64,000 bases of DNA from Microbacterium sp. TNHR37B (GTDB taxonomy: Bacteria; Actinomycetota; Actinomycetes; Actinomycetales; Microbacteriaceae): positions 1,054,001 to 1,118,000 of the forward strand of contig NZ_LQGV01000001.1 in assembly GCF_001620065.1 (NCBI RefSeq). Direction: 5' to 3'. Below are positions 1 to 9,138 of the stretch, piece by piece. Each line of letters opens with the position of its first letter. The first letter of the stretch is position 1. The position numbers were made by a program, and so were the translations under genes. The notes beneath the pieces were generated by a model. It saw nothing but the letters and a program-made list of their open reading frames with translations, was not told the DNA's origin and did not search any database.

Positions 1-895
1 CGGCACCACTCTTCAGGATCACGCCCGACTTCGCAGCGCGTGAGAGCCCGCCAAGAAACGCCACGGGCGCCGCGATCAGCAGAGGGCAAGGGGTGGCGAG
101 TACGAGCACCTCTGCGAAACGAGACGGCGCACCGGACACCGCCCAGGCTGCAACCGCCAAGACGAGGGCCCCCGCCGTGAACGGAACGGCGAACCGGTCA
201 GCCAGCCGCACCACCGGTGCTCGGCTCTCCTGCGCGTCTCGCACGAGGGCGACGATCTGCTGGTACTGACTGTCCGCACTCCTGCGCGACGCTCGGATCA
301 CCGCCGCCCGCGTTCCATTGATCGCACCAGAGAGGACTTCCTCCCCCTCGTCGCGCGTGACCGGCAAGCTCTCCCCGGTCAAGGAAGATTCGTCGAACGA
401 TGCGTCCGAGCCGACGAGGGTTCCGTCGACCGGAACGATCTCGGAAGGGCGCACGAGTAGCAGATCCCCCACCTTGACGTCATCGACGGCGCAGTCATCG
501 ACACGATCTTCGCCCCCCGCGCTCGTCTTCAGGAGATGCGCGATGCGCGGCGCACGCTTCATCAAGGCGGTGAGGTCGCCTCGTGCGCGCCGACTCGCGA
601 ATTCCTCGAGTGCGCGTCCGCCGGACAGCATGAGTACGACAATCAGTGACGCGATGTACTCACCGACGGCGAGCGTCGCGGCCATAGCCACGACCGCCAG
701 AACATCAAGGCCGATGCGACCCCGGAGCGCGTCGTGCACCATGCCGATGATGGTCCAGACCATATACACACCGACGAACACCGTCGCGGCGACCCGACCC
801 GCGCTGGGCATCCCGCCGACGTGAAGGAGGAGGACGCCGACAAGCACAGCCGTCGACACGGCGATTGCACCATAGCTTCTGAGCGCGCCCAGCAT
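1..895 (-). CDS. Heavy-metal P-type ATPase (P1B, TPC motif), 3' end outside window
   Basis: Only the first 298 codons are in the window; the gene runs off the left edge. The ATG start lies 2 nt after the stop of the upstream Mg-type ATPase gene, so the two are probably co-transcribed. The N-terminus begins directly with membrane segments and has no Cys-rich metal-binding domain. The actuator motif SSLTGESLPVT is visible. The membrane-6 ion motif reads ATPCPLLIAAP, with Thr268-Pro269-Cys270 where copper and zinc pumps have CPC. TPC defines a minor P1B subgroup of unclear substrate. The phosphorylation DKTGT and hinge regions lie beyond the edge. Role: ATP-driven export or import of a transition metal across the cytoplasmic membrane. 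Family confidence is high; the metal is unknown. Confidence 0.88.
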   Translation of the reverse strand, partial: MLGALRSYGAIAVSTAVLVGVLLLHVGGMPSAGRVAATVFVGVYMVWTIIGMVHDALRGRIGLDVLAVVAMAATLAVGEYIASLIVVLMLSGGRALEEFASRRARGDLTALMKRAPRIAHLLKTSAGGEDRVDDCAVDDVKVGDLLLVRPSEIVPVDGTLVGSDASFDESSLTGESLPVTRDEGEEVLSGAINGTRAAVIRASRRSADSQYQQIVALVRDAQESRAPVVRLADRFAVPFTAGALVLAVAAWAVSGAPSRFAEVLVLATPCPLLIAAPVAFLGGLSRAAKSGVILKSGA

Positions 896-897
896 TC

Positions 898-3480
898 TCA
901 CGGTCCGCCCCGCTTCGCTCGACTCCCCCGGCGGACAGCTGCCCCCCGCTCGATACGTCGCCAGAAGATCCCCTTGGCGATCTCGTTTGCGAGCAGATAC
1001 ACCAGCACCACGACCCCCACCGCAGTGAGGAGCTCACCGGGAAGAGCGACCAGGGAGAGCGCGGGGGCGGCCGGCGAGTACGGCAACCACAGGGTCACGA
1101 CAACCACCAGGAGACTCGTGAGGACCAGCCCGCCTGCAGGGCGGCTCGTGTGGACGGGGAGACGCGTCCGCAGCACCAGCAACACCCCGACCTCGGTCAG
1201 GATCGAGCCCACGAACCACGCTGTGCGGAACTCGGGCGCGTCTGCATGGAACGCAGTCCGTAGCAGGGCGAAGGTCGCGAGATCGAAGACACTCGACAGC
1301 GTCCCGAACACGATCATGAAGGTGCGGATGAGCCGCACGTCCCACTTCTCCGGGTGGGCCACGCGCTCATCGTCGACCGCATCGGTGGCGATTGTCATTG
1401 CGGGAGCATCGGAGAGCAGGTTGACGGCAAGGATCTGACTTGCGAGGAGTGGAAGGAAGGGTAGGACGGGTGCCGCGACGGCCATGCTGAGCATGTTGCC
1501 GAAGTTGGCGCTTGTGGTGACGAAGATGTACTTCATCGTGTTCTGGAACGTCCGCCGCCCCTGCGTGACGCCCTCGAGGGTGACTTCGAGGTTCTTGTCG
1601 AGCAACACGATCGACGCAGACTGCTTCGCCACGGGGACGGCGGTGTCAACCGTGAGTCCCACGTCCGAAGCGCGCAGCGGCGGCGCGTCATTGATGCCGT
1701 CTCCCAAGTAGCCCGTGACGTGGCCTGCACGCCGATACGCCCGGATTACCCTTTCCTTCTGCACGGGATTCATCTCACAGAAGACGGATACGCCCTCGAC
1801 GGCCACGGCGAGCGCCTCCTCGCCGTGCCGGTCAACGTCGACGCCCGTGTAGACGAGGCTCGTCTCCAGACCAATCTGCTCAGCGACATGACGGGCAACG
1901 AGCCGGTTGTCTCCGGTGACCATGCGGATGCTCACCCCGATCGCATGGAGCTGTGCCACGACATCTGCCGCGTCCACCTTCACGGGGTCGGAGAAGACGA
2001 GCATCCCCACGAAGGTCATCTCGGATTCGTCCGCTTCTTCGAAGTCTCCGGGCTCTCGTGAAGTCCACCGTTTGACGGCCAGGCCGAGCACGCGATCCCC
2101 CGCACTGCTGCGCTCGACGAAGCGCTGCTCGAGCTGGGAACGAATCTCCGAGAGTGGCACCGTCTCCCGCTCGTGTGCCGCGTGACTACATACGTCGAGA
2201 ACCGAGGTGAAAGCACCCTTCGTGATCAGCGTGATGGCCGACTCATCGTCGCGTCGCACCGCGACGCTCTGACGCTTGCGATGAAAGTCGTACGGAACCT
2301 CACCACACCCCGTGATGCCCGTGGGGTCGAGCGGACAAGCATCGAGGACCGCCGTGTCGATCGCGTTGAGCCATCCCGTGTGAAGGCCCGCGTTGAGGCT
2401 GGCCAGCCGACTCACCTCGGCTTGCTCGTTGCCCGCCGCGTCCAGCGACTCCAACAGGCGCACCTCTCCCTCGGTGAGAGTGCCGGTCTTGTCGCAGCAG
2501 AGCACCGACATGGACCCGATATCCTCGATCGCGTCGAGCCTGCGGACGATGACACGCTTGCGCGCCATAGCGCGCGCGCCCTTCGAAAGGCCGATGGCGA
2601 CAATCGCCGGCAGTAGTTGCGGCGTGAGCCCCACTGCCAGCGCGAGAGAGAAGAGCGCAGCCTCGACCGCGTGGCGCTGAAGCAGCATGTTGACGGCGAA
2701 GACTACGACGACGAGGACGAGCATGACCCGTGTGAGCATGAGCCCGAAGCCGGTCAGCCCCTTCTCGAAGCCTGTCGGCGTGCTCGTGGACACCAAAGCC
2801 GCGGCGATGTGGGCCAGCTCGGTTGCGGGGCCGGTGCGCACCGCGAGGAGCGTTGCGGTACCCGAGGCGACGTGCGTGCCGAGCCGCACGCGCGCGACAT
2901 CACACGTGTCCCCGCCGGAAGGCACGGCGGGACGCCTCGCGACGGGAAACGTCTCTCCGGTGAATGTCGACTCATCGATGGTCAGCATGTTCGACTGCAG
3001 GACGATGCCATCCGCAGGAATGACATCTCCGGCGCTCACTTCCAGGAGATCGCCCGGGACAACAGCGCTGAGCGGCACAGCCACCCGCTCGCCGTCACGC
3101 CGCGCGGTGCAGGCAACCTCGACGGTAGCCAGGAGTGCCGCCATCGTCCTCCCCGCGTTCCATTCCTGAACAAAACCGAGAACGCCTGCCACCAGCAGTA
3201 TGGCGAGGATGATCACCGCGTCTGTCAGGTCCCCGAGGATGCCGGCGAGAACGGTCGCCGCGACCAGGATCACCTCGATAGGGCTCGCGAACTGGCGAAG
3301 CAGGAGTCGCGTGCGCGACAGGTGACTCTCACGGTCGACGGTGTTGGGACCAGTCTCGGCGAGCATGCGCGCGGCCTCGACCGATGACCATCCGGTCACG
3401 GGAGCACCGATCGCGGCGCGGGCCGCGTCAGGCGACGCTGGCCATCCGCCGCCGACGTCGTCGGCGGTCCCAGCCCTCAC
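898..3480 (-). CDS. mgtA: Magnesium-translocating P-type ATPase (MgtA/MgtB type)
   Basis: An 860-residue P-type ATPase. Visible in order: N-terminal cation-ATPase domain, actuator (ESTFTGETFPV), phosphorylation site CCDKTGTLTEG with Asp330, MVTGDN, hinge GDGINDAPPLRASDVG and a C-terminal block of membrane helices. The length and the ASDVGLTVDTAVPVAKQSA stretch are typical of the MgtA/MgtB magnesium importers. The GTG at 3480 is preferred because AGGAGG lies 6 nt upstream; an upstream TTG at 3504 would add 8 residues. It follows adhP by 48 nt and is followed by the TPC-type ATPase after 2 nt, suggesting an adhP-mgtA-ATPase operon read from the box upstream of adhP. Mg2+ as substrate is a family inference. 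Confidence 0.9.
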   Translation of the reverse strand: MRAGTADDVGGGWPASPDAARAAIGAPVTGWSSVEAARMLAETGPNTVDRESHLSRTRLLLRQFASPIEVILVAATVLAGILGDLTDAVIILAILLVAGVLGFVQEWNAGRTMAALLATVEVACTARRDGERVAVPLSAVVPGDLLEVSAGDVIPADGIVLQSNMLTIDESTFTGETFPVARRPAVPSGGDTCDVARVRLGTHVASGTATLLAVRTGPATELAHIAAALVSTSTPTGFEKGLTGFGLMLTRVMLVLVVVVFAVNMLLQRHAVEAALFSLALAVGLTPQLLPAIVAIGLSKGARAMARKRVIVRRLDAIEDIGSMSVLCCDKTGTLTEGEVRLLESLDAAGNEQAEVSRLASLNAGLHTGWLNAIDTAVLDACPLDPTGITGCGEVPYDFHRKRQSVAVRRDDESAITLITKGAFTSVLDVCSHAAHERETVPLSEIRSQLEQRFVERSSAGDRVLGLAVKRWTSREPGDFEEADESEMTFVGMLVFSDPVKVDAADVVAQLHAIGVSIRMVTGDNRLVARHVAEQIGLETSLVYTGVDVDRHGEEALAVAVEGVSVFCEMNPVQKERVIRAYRRAGHVTGYLGDGINDAPPLRASDVGLTVDTAVPVAKQSASIVLLDKNLEVTLEGVTQGRRTFQNTMKYIFVTTSANFGNMLSMAVAAPVLPFLPLLASQILAVNLLSDAPAMTIATDAVDDERVAHPEKWDVRLIRTFMIVFGTLSSVFDLATFALLRTAFHADAPEFRTAWFVGSILTEVGVLLVLRTRLPVHTSRPAGGLVLTSLLVVVVTLWLPYSPAAPALSLVALPGELLTAVGVVVLVYLLANEIAKGIFWRRIERGAAVRRGSRAKRGGP

Positions 3481-3528
3481 CCTGCACCTCCTCGCGCGCG
3501 GCAACGCAGGCGCGCCGCGCTCACGTGG

Positions 3529-4563
3529 CTACTGCGTCACTAGATCTGCGGTGTGATAGGTGAAGACGAGACGGGCCGCGACATGGCCGGCCAGCACGGC
3601 CTGCACGCAGTCGTTCACCTGCTCGAGCTCTCGGGGTTCGGCGACGACACGGGTACGGCCTGCGGCGTGCAAGTCGAAGACTTCCACAAGATCCTGACGT
3701 GTACCGACGATCGAGCCGATGATGCTGATGCCTTTCAGCACCGTGTCGAAGATCGGGATCTTCAGAGTGCCGTCGACGGGGAGGGAGACCAAGACGAGCC
3801 GGCCACCACGGTTCAGCGAGTCGAACGCTTCTCGGAACACGCTCGGCGCCACTGCCAGAACGACAGCGATATCGGTTCCGCCGAGATCTCGGATCGCCGC
3901 CACGGGGTCCGTTTCGGCGGCATTCACGACCCAATCGGCTCCGAGATCCCGCGCCAGTGCGAGTTTCTCCTCGGTGACGTCGACCCCGATCACTTTCGCC
4001 CCCACCAGTCGCGCGTACTGCACGGCGAGGTGCCCCAGCCCGCCGATGCCGAAGATCGTGACCGTCTCCCCGGGAATGACCCGTGCGTTCTTGATCGCCG
4101 CATATGTCGTCACGCCCGCGCACGTCAGCGGCGCCGCATCCAGGGACGTGATCGAGTCCGGGACGCGCACAGCGAATCGAGCGTCGGCGAGCATGTACTC
4201 CGCGTACCCGCCGGGAACGCCGTATCCGTTGTTGTACTGCTTCTCGCAGAGATTCTCCCGGCCACTGATGCAGTACCGACATTCACCGCACGCGTGACCG
4301 AGCCAGGGCATGGCGACCCGTTGCCCCACCCATCGACCGGTGACGCCGGAGCCGACGGCTTCGATGACTCCCACACCCTCATGACCGGGGACCAAGGGGA
4401 GGACGGGTGTGATGGGCCAGTCGCCCCGCATCGCGTGGATGTCTGTATGGCAGAGCCCACAGGTGTCGAGCCGCACGAGCACCTGCCCGGGACCCGGCAC
4501 GGGGATGTCGCGCTCCTCGATGATCGCCGGATCTCCGAACTTCGAAACGACGGCAGCCTTCAT
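3529..4563 (-). CDS. adhP: Zinc-dependent alcohol dehydrogenase (AdhP type)
   Basis: A 344-residue medium-chain dehydrogenase that oxidises primary alcohols or reduces aldehydes with NAD(H). The catalytic-zinc segment CGLCHTDIHA, the GHEGVG stretch and the four-Cys structural-zinc segment CGECRYCISGRENLC are present, followed by a Rossmann motif GIGGLGHLAVQYAR. The ATG at 4563 is chosen because GGGAGG sits just upstream and homologues begin MKAAVV; the open frame extends further upstream but with unlikely sequence. A GGGACCTTGGGCCC box lies 56 nt upstream of the start, shared in type with the other genes of this island. Fermentative or low-oxygen redox balancing fits the neighbourhood but is inferred. 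Confidence 0.93.
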   Translation of the reverse strand: MKAAVVSKFGDPAIIEERDIPVPGPGQVLVRLDTCGLCHTDIHAMRGDWPITPVLPLVPGHEGVGVIEAVGSGVTGRWVGQRVAMPWLGHACGECRYCISGRENLCEKQYNNGYGVPGGYAEYMLADARFAVRVPDSITSLDAAPLTCAGVTTYAAIKNARVIPGETVTIFGIGGLGHLAVQYARLVGAKVIGVDVTEEKLALARDLGADWVVNAAETDPVAAIRDLGGTDIAVVLAVAPSVFREAFDSLNRGGRLVLVSLPVDGTLKIPIFDTVLKGISIIGSIVGTRQDLVEVFDLHAAGRTRVVAEPRELEQVNDCVQAVLAGHVAARLVFTYHTADLVTQ

Positions 4564-4618
4564 GGTTTCCTCCCGTGGGTGAACACCAGAAGTCTCACTC
4601 TCGGAATGGCCACGCTTC

Positions 4619-4632
4619 GGGCCCAAGGTCCC
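4619..4632 (-). promoter_or_regulatory. Island box 1 (GGGACCTTGGGCCC), upstream of adhP
   Basis: On the minus strand this reads GGGACCTTGGGCCC, 56 nt upstream of the adhP start. It matches the motif found at 6589, 11181, 11205 and 13009. The half-site GGGAC resembles the mycobacterial DosR box (GGGACT...AGTCCC). It is probably bound by the NarL-family regulator encoded at 12276-12911; that is inference. Confidence 0.6.
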
Positions 4633-4686
4633 GCGGTCACTGCGCTGCATCTGTGATCCGTCCCCACCCCGAGGATGACCCGGTCC

Positions 4687-4730
4687 ACCTGCCCGGAGGC
4701 ACGCGTGGGTCTGCGTGCCTCCGGGCAGGT
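4687..4730. repeat. Perfect inverted repeat, 18-bp arms, 8-nt loop
   Basis: Arms 4687-4704 (ACCTGCCCGGAGGCACGC) and 4713-4730 are exact reverse complements around GTGGGTCT. The element lies in the 309-nt gap between divergent adhP and the histidine kinase gene, about 140 nt before the kinase ATG. No T tract follows on either side. Apart from this hairpin and box 1, I see nothing else in the 4564-4872 gap except the kinase ribosome binding site GGAAG at about 4862. Confidence 0.85.
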
Positions 4731-4872
4731 GTCGGACTACCGGACGGGCGGTGGCCGAGAGACGGGTCATTCACCACCGCACCGGCACCCGACGACGGGG
4801 GCAAGGCGCTTGAGGGGCGGTACTCACGGGCGTAGCCTTTCGCTGTCGATTTCGCAGACGCGGAAGTGCCGA

Positions 4873-6573
4873 ATGAGCCATTCATCTGAGTCCTCCGAGC
4901 ACCCACGTTCGGAGTTCGCGAAGAGTATGAGCGACCTGATCGTGGATGCTCAGCACGTGCTGACCGCTGAGAGCCGACTACGCGCGCTCCTTACCGCATA
5001 CCGCGCCGTCGCGGAGGGACTAGAACTCGACCACGTGCTCGAGCGCATCGTGGGAGCAGCGGTCTCCCTCGTCCACGCCGACTACGGGGCCCTCGGTGTG
5101 CTGGGGCTCGATGGGCGGCTCGAGCGATTCGTTCACACGGGGATGGACGCCTCTCAGGTCGAAGCGATCGGACATCTCCCCGAGGGGCGCGGAGTATTGA
5201 GCGCCGTTCTCCAAGACGGCCAGACCCTCCGGCTGCCGCACCTCGGCGACGAACCTCGGTCCGTGGGCTTTCCGGCTCACCACCCTCCGATGGACGCGTT
5301 CCTCGGCGTCCCCGTCCGCACGCGCGATCATGTGTTCGGCAACCTCTACCTCACGAACGCCTCCGGGACGCCGTTCACGCAGGAAGACGCCGAGATGATC
5401 GAATCGCTTGCCGCGACAGCCGGGATCGCTATCGACAATGCGAGGCTCTTCGACACCGCCCGACGGCAGGAGCGGCTGGCATCCGCGCTTTCTCAGGTCA
5501 ACGCCGCCCTTCTTGCCCCAGCGGACGAAGACGTGCTCACGATCGTGGCGGCGCATGTCGGATCGGTCGTAGACGCGGACCTCATCACGATCGTGGTGCC
5601 GGACGGTGACCCTGGCCCGATGCACGTCATGGCCGCTCATGGGTACTTGGCGGAGTCCGTCGACGGCACATTCTTCGATGCCGACGGTTCTCTCTCCGCG
5701 CAAGCGATGAGGACGAACAGCGTCGTCGCCGCCCCGGAGGAGCGCGCCTACCTGAGCGGGGCCCTTCTGCTCGGTCCCACAGCAGCGGTCCCGCTGACGG
5801 CCGGTGGTAAGCCGCTCGGCGCACTGTGCGTTGCTCGCATTCCCGGGCGGGAGGCATTCCGTCAGATCGATCTGGACACGGTCACGGAGTTCGCGGCGCA
5901 CGCGAGCATCGCGATCACCCTGGCATGGGCGCGGAGAGACAGGCAGCGACTCGAAGTCAGCGAGGATCGCGCGCGGATCGCCCGAGATCTTCACGACCAC
6001 GTCATCCAACGTCTCTTCGGCGCGGGGCTGAACCTGCAAGCACTCGCCGCCGCGGACCCCGTCCACGAAGCCCGTCTCGAGGCGCAGGTCGCGGAGCTCG
6101 ATGCAGCCATCGGCGAGATCAGAACCGCCATCTTCACGCTCCGGACCCGGCCAGAGGCCCGCACGGCCAGCGCGCGCCACCGCGTGCTCGATGTGGCCGC
6201 TGAAATGACGACGGCCCTCACCACTGCCCCCAGACTGACGTTCCGAGGTCCCGTAGACCTGGCCATCCAAGGAGACCTCGTCGACGATGTGGTCGCGGTG
6301 GTACGAGAAGCACTGGCGAACGTCGCCCGTCACGCGTTCGCGCGCACCAGCACGGTGATCATTGCCGCAGAGGAGGACTCGGTCTCCGTCACCATCGAAG
6401 ATGATGGACGAGGCATGCCGGTCACAGTCGATCACGTCGGGGGCACACAGAACCTGCGCGACCGCGCTCGGCAACGGCACGGGTCGTTCTCGATGGCGAC
6501 TCGACCGCATGGTGGGACACGAGCCCATTGGCAGGTTCCCCTCGACGCCTTCGAACGATCGTCTCCCGGGTAG
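4873..6573 (+). CDS. Two-GAF sensor histidine kinase, DosS/DevS-like
   Basis: A 566-residue soluble kinase. Residues about 45-185 form a first GAF domain, about 195-355 a second, followed by a HisKA_3 dimerisation segment ARDLHDHVIQRLFGAGL with the phospho-acceptor His374, and a GHKL ATPase (EDDGRGMP near the C-terminus). The first GAF contains GFPAHHPPM; its His137 aligns with the haem-ligating His149 of Mycobacterium tuberculosis DosS, so a haem-based sensor of O2, NO or CO is likely (inference from alignment by eye). Start: ATG at 4873 has GGAAG 7 nt upstream; an in-frame ATG at 4927 is possible. Its partner is presumably the response regulator at 12276-12911, as no other regulator of that type is nearby. 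Confidence 0.9.
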   Translation: MSHSSESSEHPRSEFAKSMSDLIVDAQHVLTAESRLRALLTAYRAVAEGLELDHVLERIVGAAVSLVHADYGALGVLGLDGRLERFVHTGMDASQVEAIGHLPEGRGVLSAVLQDGQTLRLPHLGDEPRSVGFPAHHPPMDAFLGVPVRTRDHVFGNLYLTNASGTPFTQEDAEMIESLAATAGIAIDNARLFDTARRQERLASALSQVNAALLAPADEDVLTIVAAHVGSVVDADLITIVVPDGDPGPMHVMAAHGYLAESVDGTFFDADGSLSAQAMRTNSVVAAPEERAYLSGALLLGPTAAVPLTAGGKPLGALCVARIPGREAFRQIDLDTVTEFAAHASIAITLAWARRDRQRLEVSEDRARIARDLHDHVIQRLFGAGLNLQALAAADPVHEARLEAQVAELDAAIGEIRTAIFTLRTRPEARTASARHRVLDVAAEMTTALTTAPRLTFRGPVDLAIQGDLVDDVVAVVREALANVARHAFARTSTVIIAAEEDSVSVTIEDDGRGMPVTVDHVGGTQNLRDRARQRHGSFSMATRPHGGTRAHWQVPLDAFERSSPG

Positions 6574-6588
6574 TTCGCCGTCGGTCGC

Positions 6589-6602
6589 GGGACCTTTGAC
6601 CC
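6589..6602 (+). promoter_or_regulatory. Island box 2 (GGGACCTTTGACCC), upstream of ppsA
   Basis: GGGACCTTTGACCC, 76 nt before the ppsA start in the 104-nt gap after the kinase gene. It differs from the copy at 11205 by one base. Its presence suggests ppsA has its own promoter rather than depending only on read-through from the kinase gene. Confidence 0.6.
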
Positions 6603-6677
6603 ACCGCTGTCGCCCGCCGCCGAGAGACGCTCAAGGAGCAGCGCAGGTTGGCTGCACTGCGACGAGAGAGGTCGGTC

Positions 6678-9068
6678 ATGGTCGGGGTCATCCCATTGCG
6701 GGACGTATCGCTCGCAGGCATCGCACAAGTCGGAGGAAAGAACGCGTCGCTGGGAGAGATGATCGGCTCGCTCGCTCGGTTAGGCGTGCGCGTCCCCGAC
6801 GGATACGCGACGACGGCGAGCGCATTCAGGGATTTCCTCCGCGGGGACGGCCTCGCCCTCCGCATCGATCGCGCATTGTCGGAGCTAGACGTGTCCGATC
6901 TTCACGCGCTCACCGACACATCCGCTCGTATACGGCAATGGATCATCGAGCAGCCGTTCCCCCCGGATTTCGAACGAGAGCTGCGCACGGCCCACGAGTC
7001 AGTCGTCGGCGACGCGGGGGGCTCGCCTGACCTGTCGTGGGCCGTGCGCTCATCGGCAACCGCTGAGGACCTGCCGGACGCATCGTTCGCGGGACAGCAG
7101 GAGACATATCTTCACATCCGCGGAGTAGAGTCCGTGCTCGACGCCGTTCGTCATGTCTTTGCCTCGCTGTACACAGATCGCGCGATCGTCTATCGCACGG
7201 AGCGCGGGTATGACGCGACCGCGATCGCAATCTCCGCAGGCGTGCAGAGAATGGTGCGATCCGACATCGGCGTCTCCGGCGTGATGTTCACCGTCGACAC
7301 CGAGTCCGGGTTCAGCGATGCGATTCTGATCACGAGCACCTATGGTTTGGGCGAGACCGTCGTGCAAGGCACCGTGAACCCGGACGAGTTCTGCCTCTAC
7401 AAGCCGTCGCTGCGCGCACATCGTCCCGCGATCACCAAACGCCAATGTGGCGACAAGGCGATCGCGATGCGCTTCGCCGCCGACACGCGGGTAGGCGCCA
7501 GCACGCTGGTCGAACCCGTTGACCCCGCGGCGCGTAAGCGCTTCAGCATCAGCGACGCGCACCTCGAGGAGCTTGGCCGGACCGCGCTGATCATTGAGGA
7601 GCACTACGGCCGGCCTATGGACATCGAGTGGGCCTTGGACGGCACCGATGAGTTGCTCTACATCGTGCAAGCACGTCCCGAGACCACGGTTGCGAAGCGT
7701 GACCGTGCCACGGTGACGCGTTTCACGCTCACCGAGCACAGCGATGTGCTCGCTCGAGGGCATGCCGTCGGGTCGAAGATCGGAGCAGGCCACGTCCGTG
7801 TACTGCACGACCTGACCGAAATGCATGCCTTCGAGAAGGGAGACGTGCTGATTGCGGAGCGAACAGATCCAGACTGGGAACCGATCATGAGGCTCGCGTC
7901 CGCCATCGTCACCGATCACGGCGGGCGCACCTGTCACGCCGCGATCGTCGCTCGCGAGCTCGGACTGCCGGCTGTTGTCGGAACCGGCAACGCCACGGCT
8001 GCGATCGCCGACGGCGCGGCGGTCACCGTGTCCTGCGCGGACGGTGACGAAGGCGTGATCTACGCGGGCCTGCTGCGCTACGACAAGACCGTCACGACGA
8101 TCACCGACCTTCCCGCCCTGCCGGTGGACATCATGCTGAACGTGGCGGTGCCGGATCAGGCTTTCGAGCTGTCGGGGATACCGAACAGCGGAGTGGGCCT
8201 TGCACGGATGGAGTTCATCGTGGGGTCGATGATCGGAATCCACCCACGAGCCCTGCTCGATGCGGACACGCTGGTCCCCGAGCTGCGTGCGCAGATCGCT
8301 GACCTGACCGCGGCCTACGAGTCGCCCCGCGAGTTCTTCGTCCGCCGCGTCGCCGAGGGGATCTCCACGATCGCCGCAGCGTTCGCCCCCCGCCCGGTGA
8401 TCGTCCGGCTCAGCGACTTCAAGACCAACGAATACGTCGGGCTGCTCGGTGGTGGCCTTTACGAGCCGACCGAGGAGAACCCGATGCTGGGGTGGCGGGG
8501 CGCATCCCGGTACGCCTCACCCGCGTTCCAGGACTGTTTCGGGATGGAATGCCAAGCACTCGCTTTCGTTCGCGACGACATGGGACTCACCAATGTGCAG
8601 GTCATGGTGCCCTTTGTCCGCACCCCCCGCGAAGGTGCGGAGGCTCTGGCCGCCATGCAACGCCACGGGCTTCGCCGCGACAGCGGACTCAAAGTGATGA
8701 TGATGTGCGAGATCCCTTCGAACGCCCTTCGCGCAGACGCCTTCCTCGACCTGTTCGACGGGTTCTCCATCGGGTCGAACGATCTCACACAGCTGACGCT
8801 CGGCGTCGACCGCGACTCTGAACTCGTCGCACGTTCCTTCGATGAGCGGGACCCGGCAGTGCTCATGCTCCTTGAGCGAGCGATCGGCGCCTGCAACCGC
8901 AGAGGGAAGTACGTGGGGATCTGCGGCCAAGGGCCCTCAGACCATCCTGACTTCGCGCGATGGCTCATGGAGATGGGTATCACGTCGATCTCGCTGAACC
9001 CCGACGCCGTGATCGCCACGTGGAGAGCACTGTCGGCAGGGCTCGCCTCAGCGGCCGTCGACGACTGA
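6678..9068 (+). CDS. ppsA: Phosphoenolpyruvate synthase (pyruvate, water dikinase)
   Basis: A 796-residue protein, the usual length for PpsA. It has an N-terminal ATP-grasp/pyruvate-binding domain starting VGGKNASLGEM, the swivelling phosphohistidine domain with GGRTCHAAIVARELG (catalytic His420), and a C-terminal PEP-binding barrel ending in GICGQGPSDHPDF. It interconverts pyruvate + ATP + H2O and PEP + AMP + Pi. The ATG at 6678 is preceded by GAGAGAGG; the frame extends 30 nt further upstream. It sits in the sensor-kinase island behind box 2, so expression is probably raised with the other island genes. A role in rebalancing carbon flow when respiration is limited is plausible but inferred. 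Confidence 0.93.
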   Translation: MVGVIPLRDVSLAGIAQVGGKNASLGEMIGSLARLGVRVPDGYATTASAFRDFLRGDGLALRIDRALSELDVSDLHALTDTSARIRQWIIEQPFPPDFERELRTAHESVVGDAGGSPDLSWAVRSSATAEDLPDASFAGQQETYLHIRGVESVLDAVRHVFASLYTDRAIVYRTERGYDATAIAISAGVQRMVRSDIGVSGVMFTVDTESGFSDAILITSTYGLGETVVQGTVNPDEFCLYKPSLRAHRPAITKRQCGDKAIAMRFAADTRVGASTLVEPVDPAARKRFSISDAHLEELGRTALIIEEHYGRPMDIEWALDGTDELLYIVQARPETTVAKRDRATVTRFTLTEHSDVLARGHAVGSKIGAGHVRVLHDLTEMHAFEKGDVLIAERTDPDWEPIMRLASAIVTDHGGRTCHAAIVARELGLPAVVGTGNATAAIADGAAVTVSCADGDEGVIYAGLLRYDKTVTTITDLPALPVDIMLNVAVPDQAFELSGIPNSGVGLARMEFIVGSMIGIHPRALLDADTLVPELRAQIADLTAAYESPREFFVRRVAEGISTIAAAFAPRPVIVRLSDFKTNEYVGLLGGGLYEPTEENPMLGWRGASRYASPAFQDCFGMECQALAFVRDDMGLTNVQVMVPFVRTPREGAEALAAMQRHGLRRDSGLKVMMMCEIPSNALRADAFLDLFDGFSIGSNDLTQLTLGVDRDSELVARSFDERDPAVLMLLERAIGACNRRGKYVGICGQGPSDHPDFARWLMEMGITSISLNPDAVIATWRALSAGLASAAVDD

Positions 9069-9138
9069 GCCGGGCTGTCGGGCGGCGTTCACGAACGCGT
9101 CGAGAAGCGTGCGCGCTCGGCGCGACGCCCGCGGAGGA

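Noticed and set aside
4687..4730. Intrinsic terminator
   Set aside because: It lies between divergent promoters and no T tract follows on either strand.
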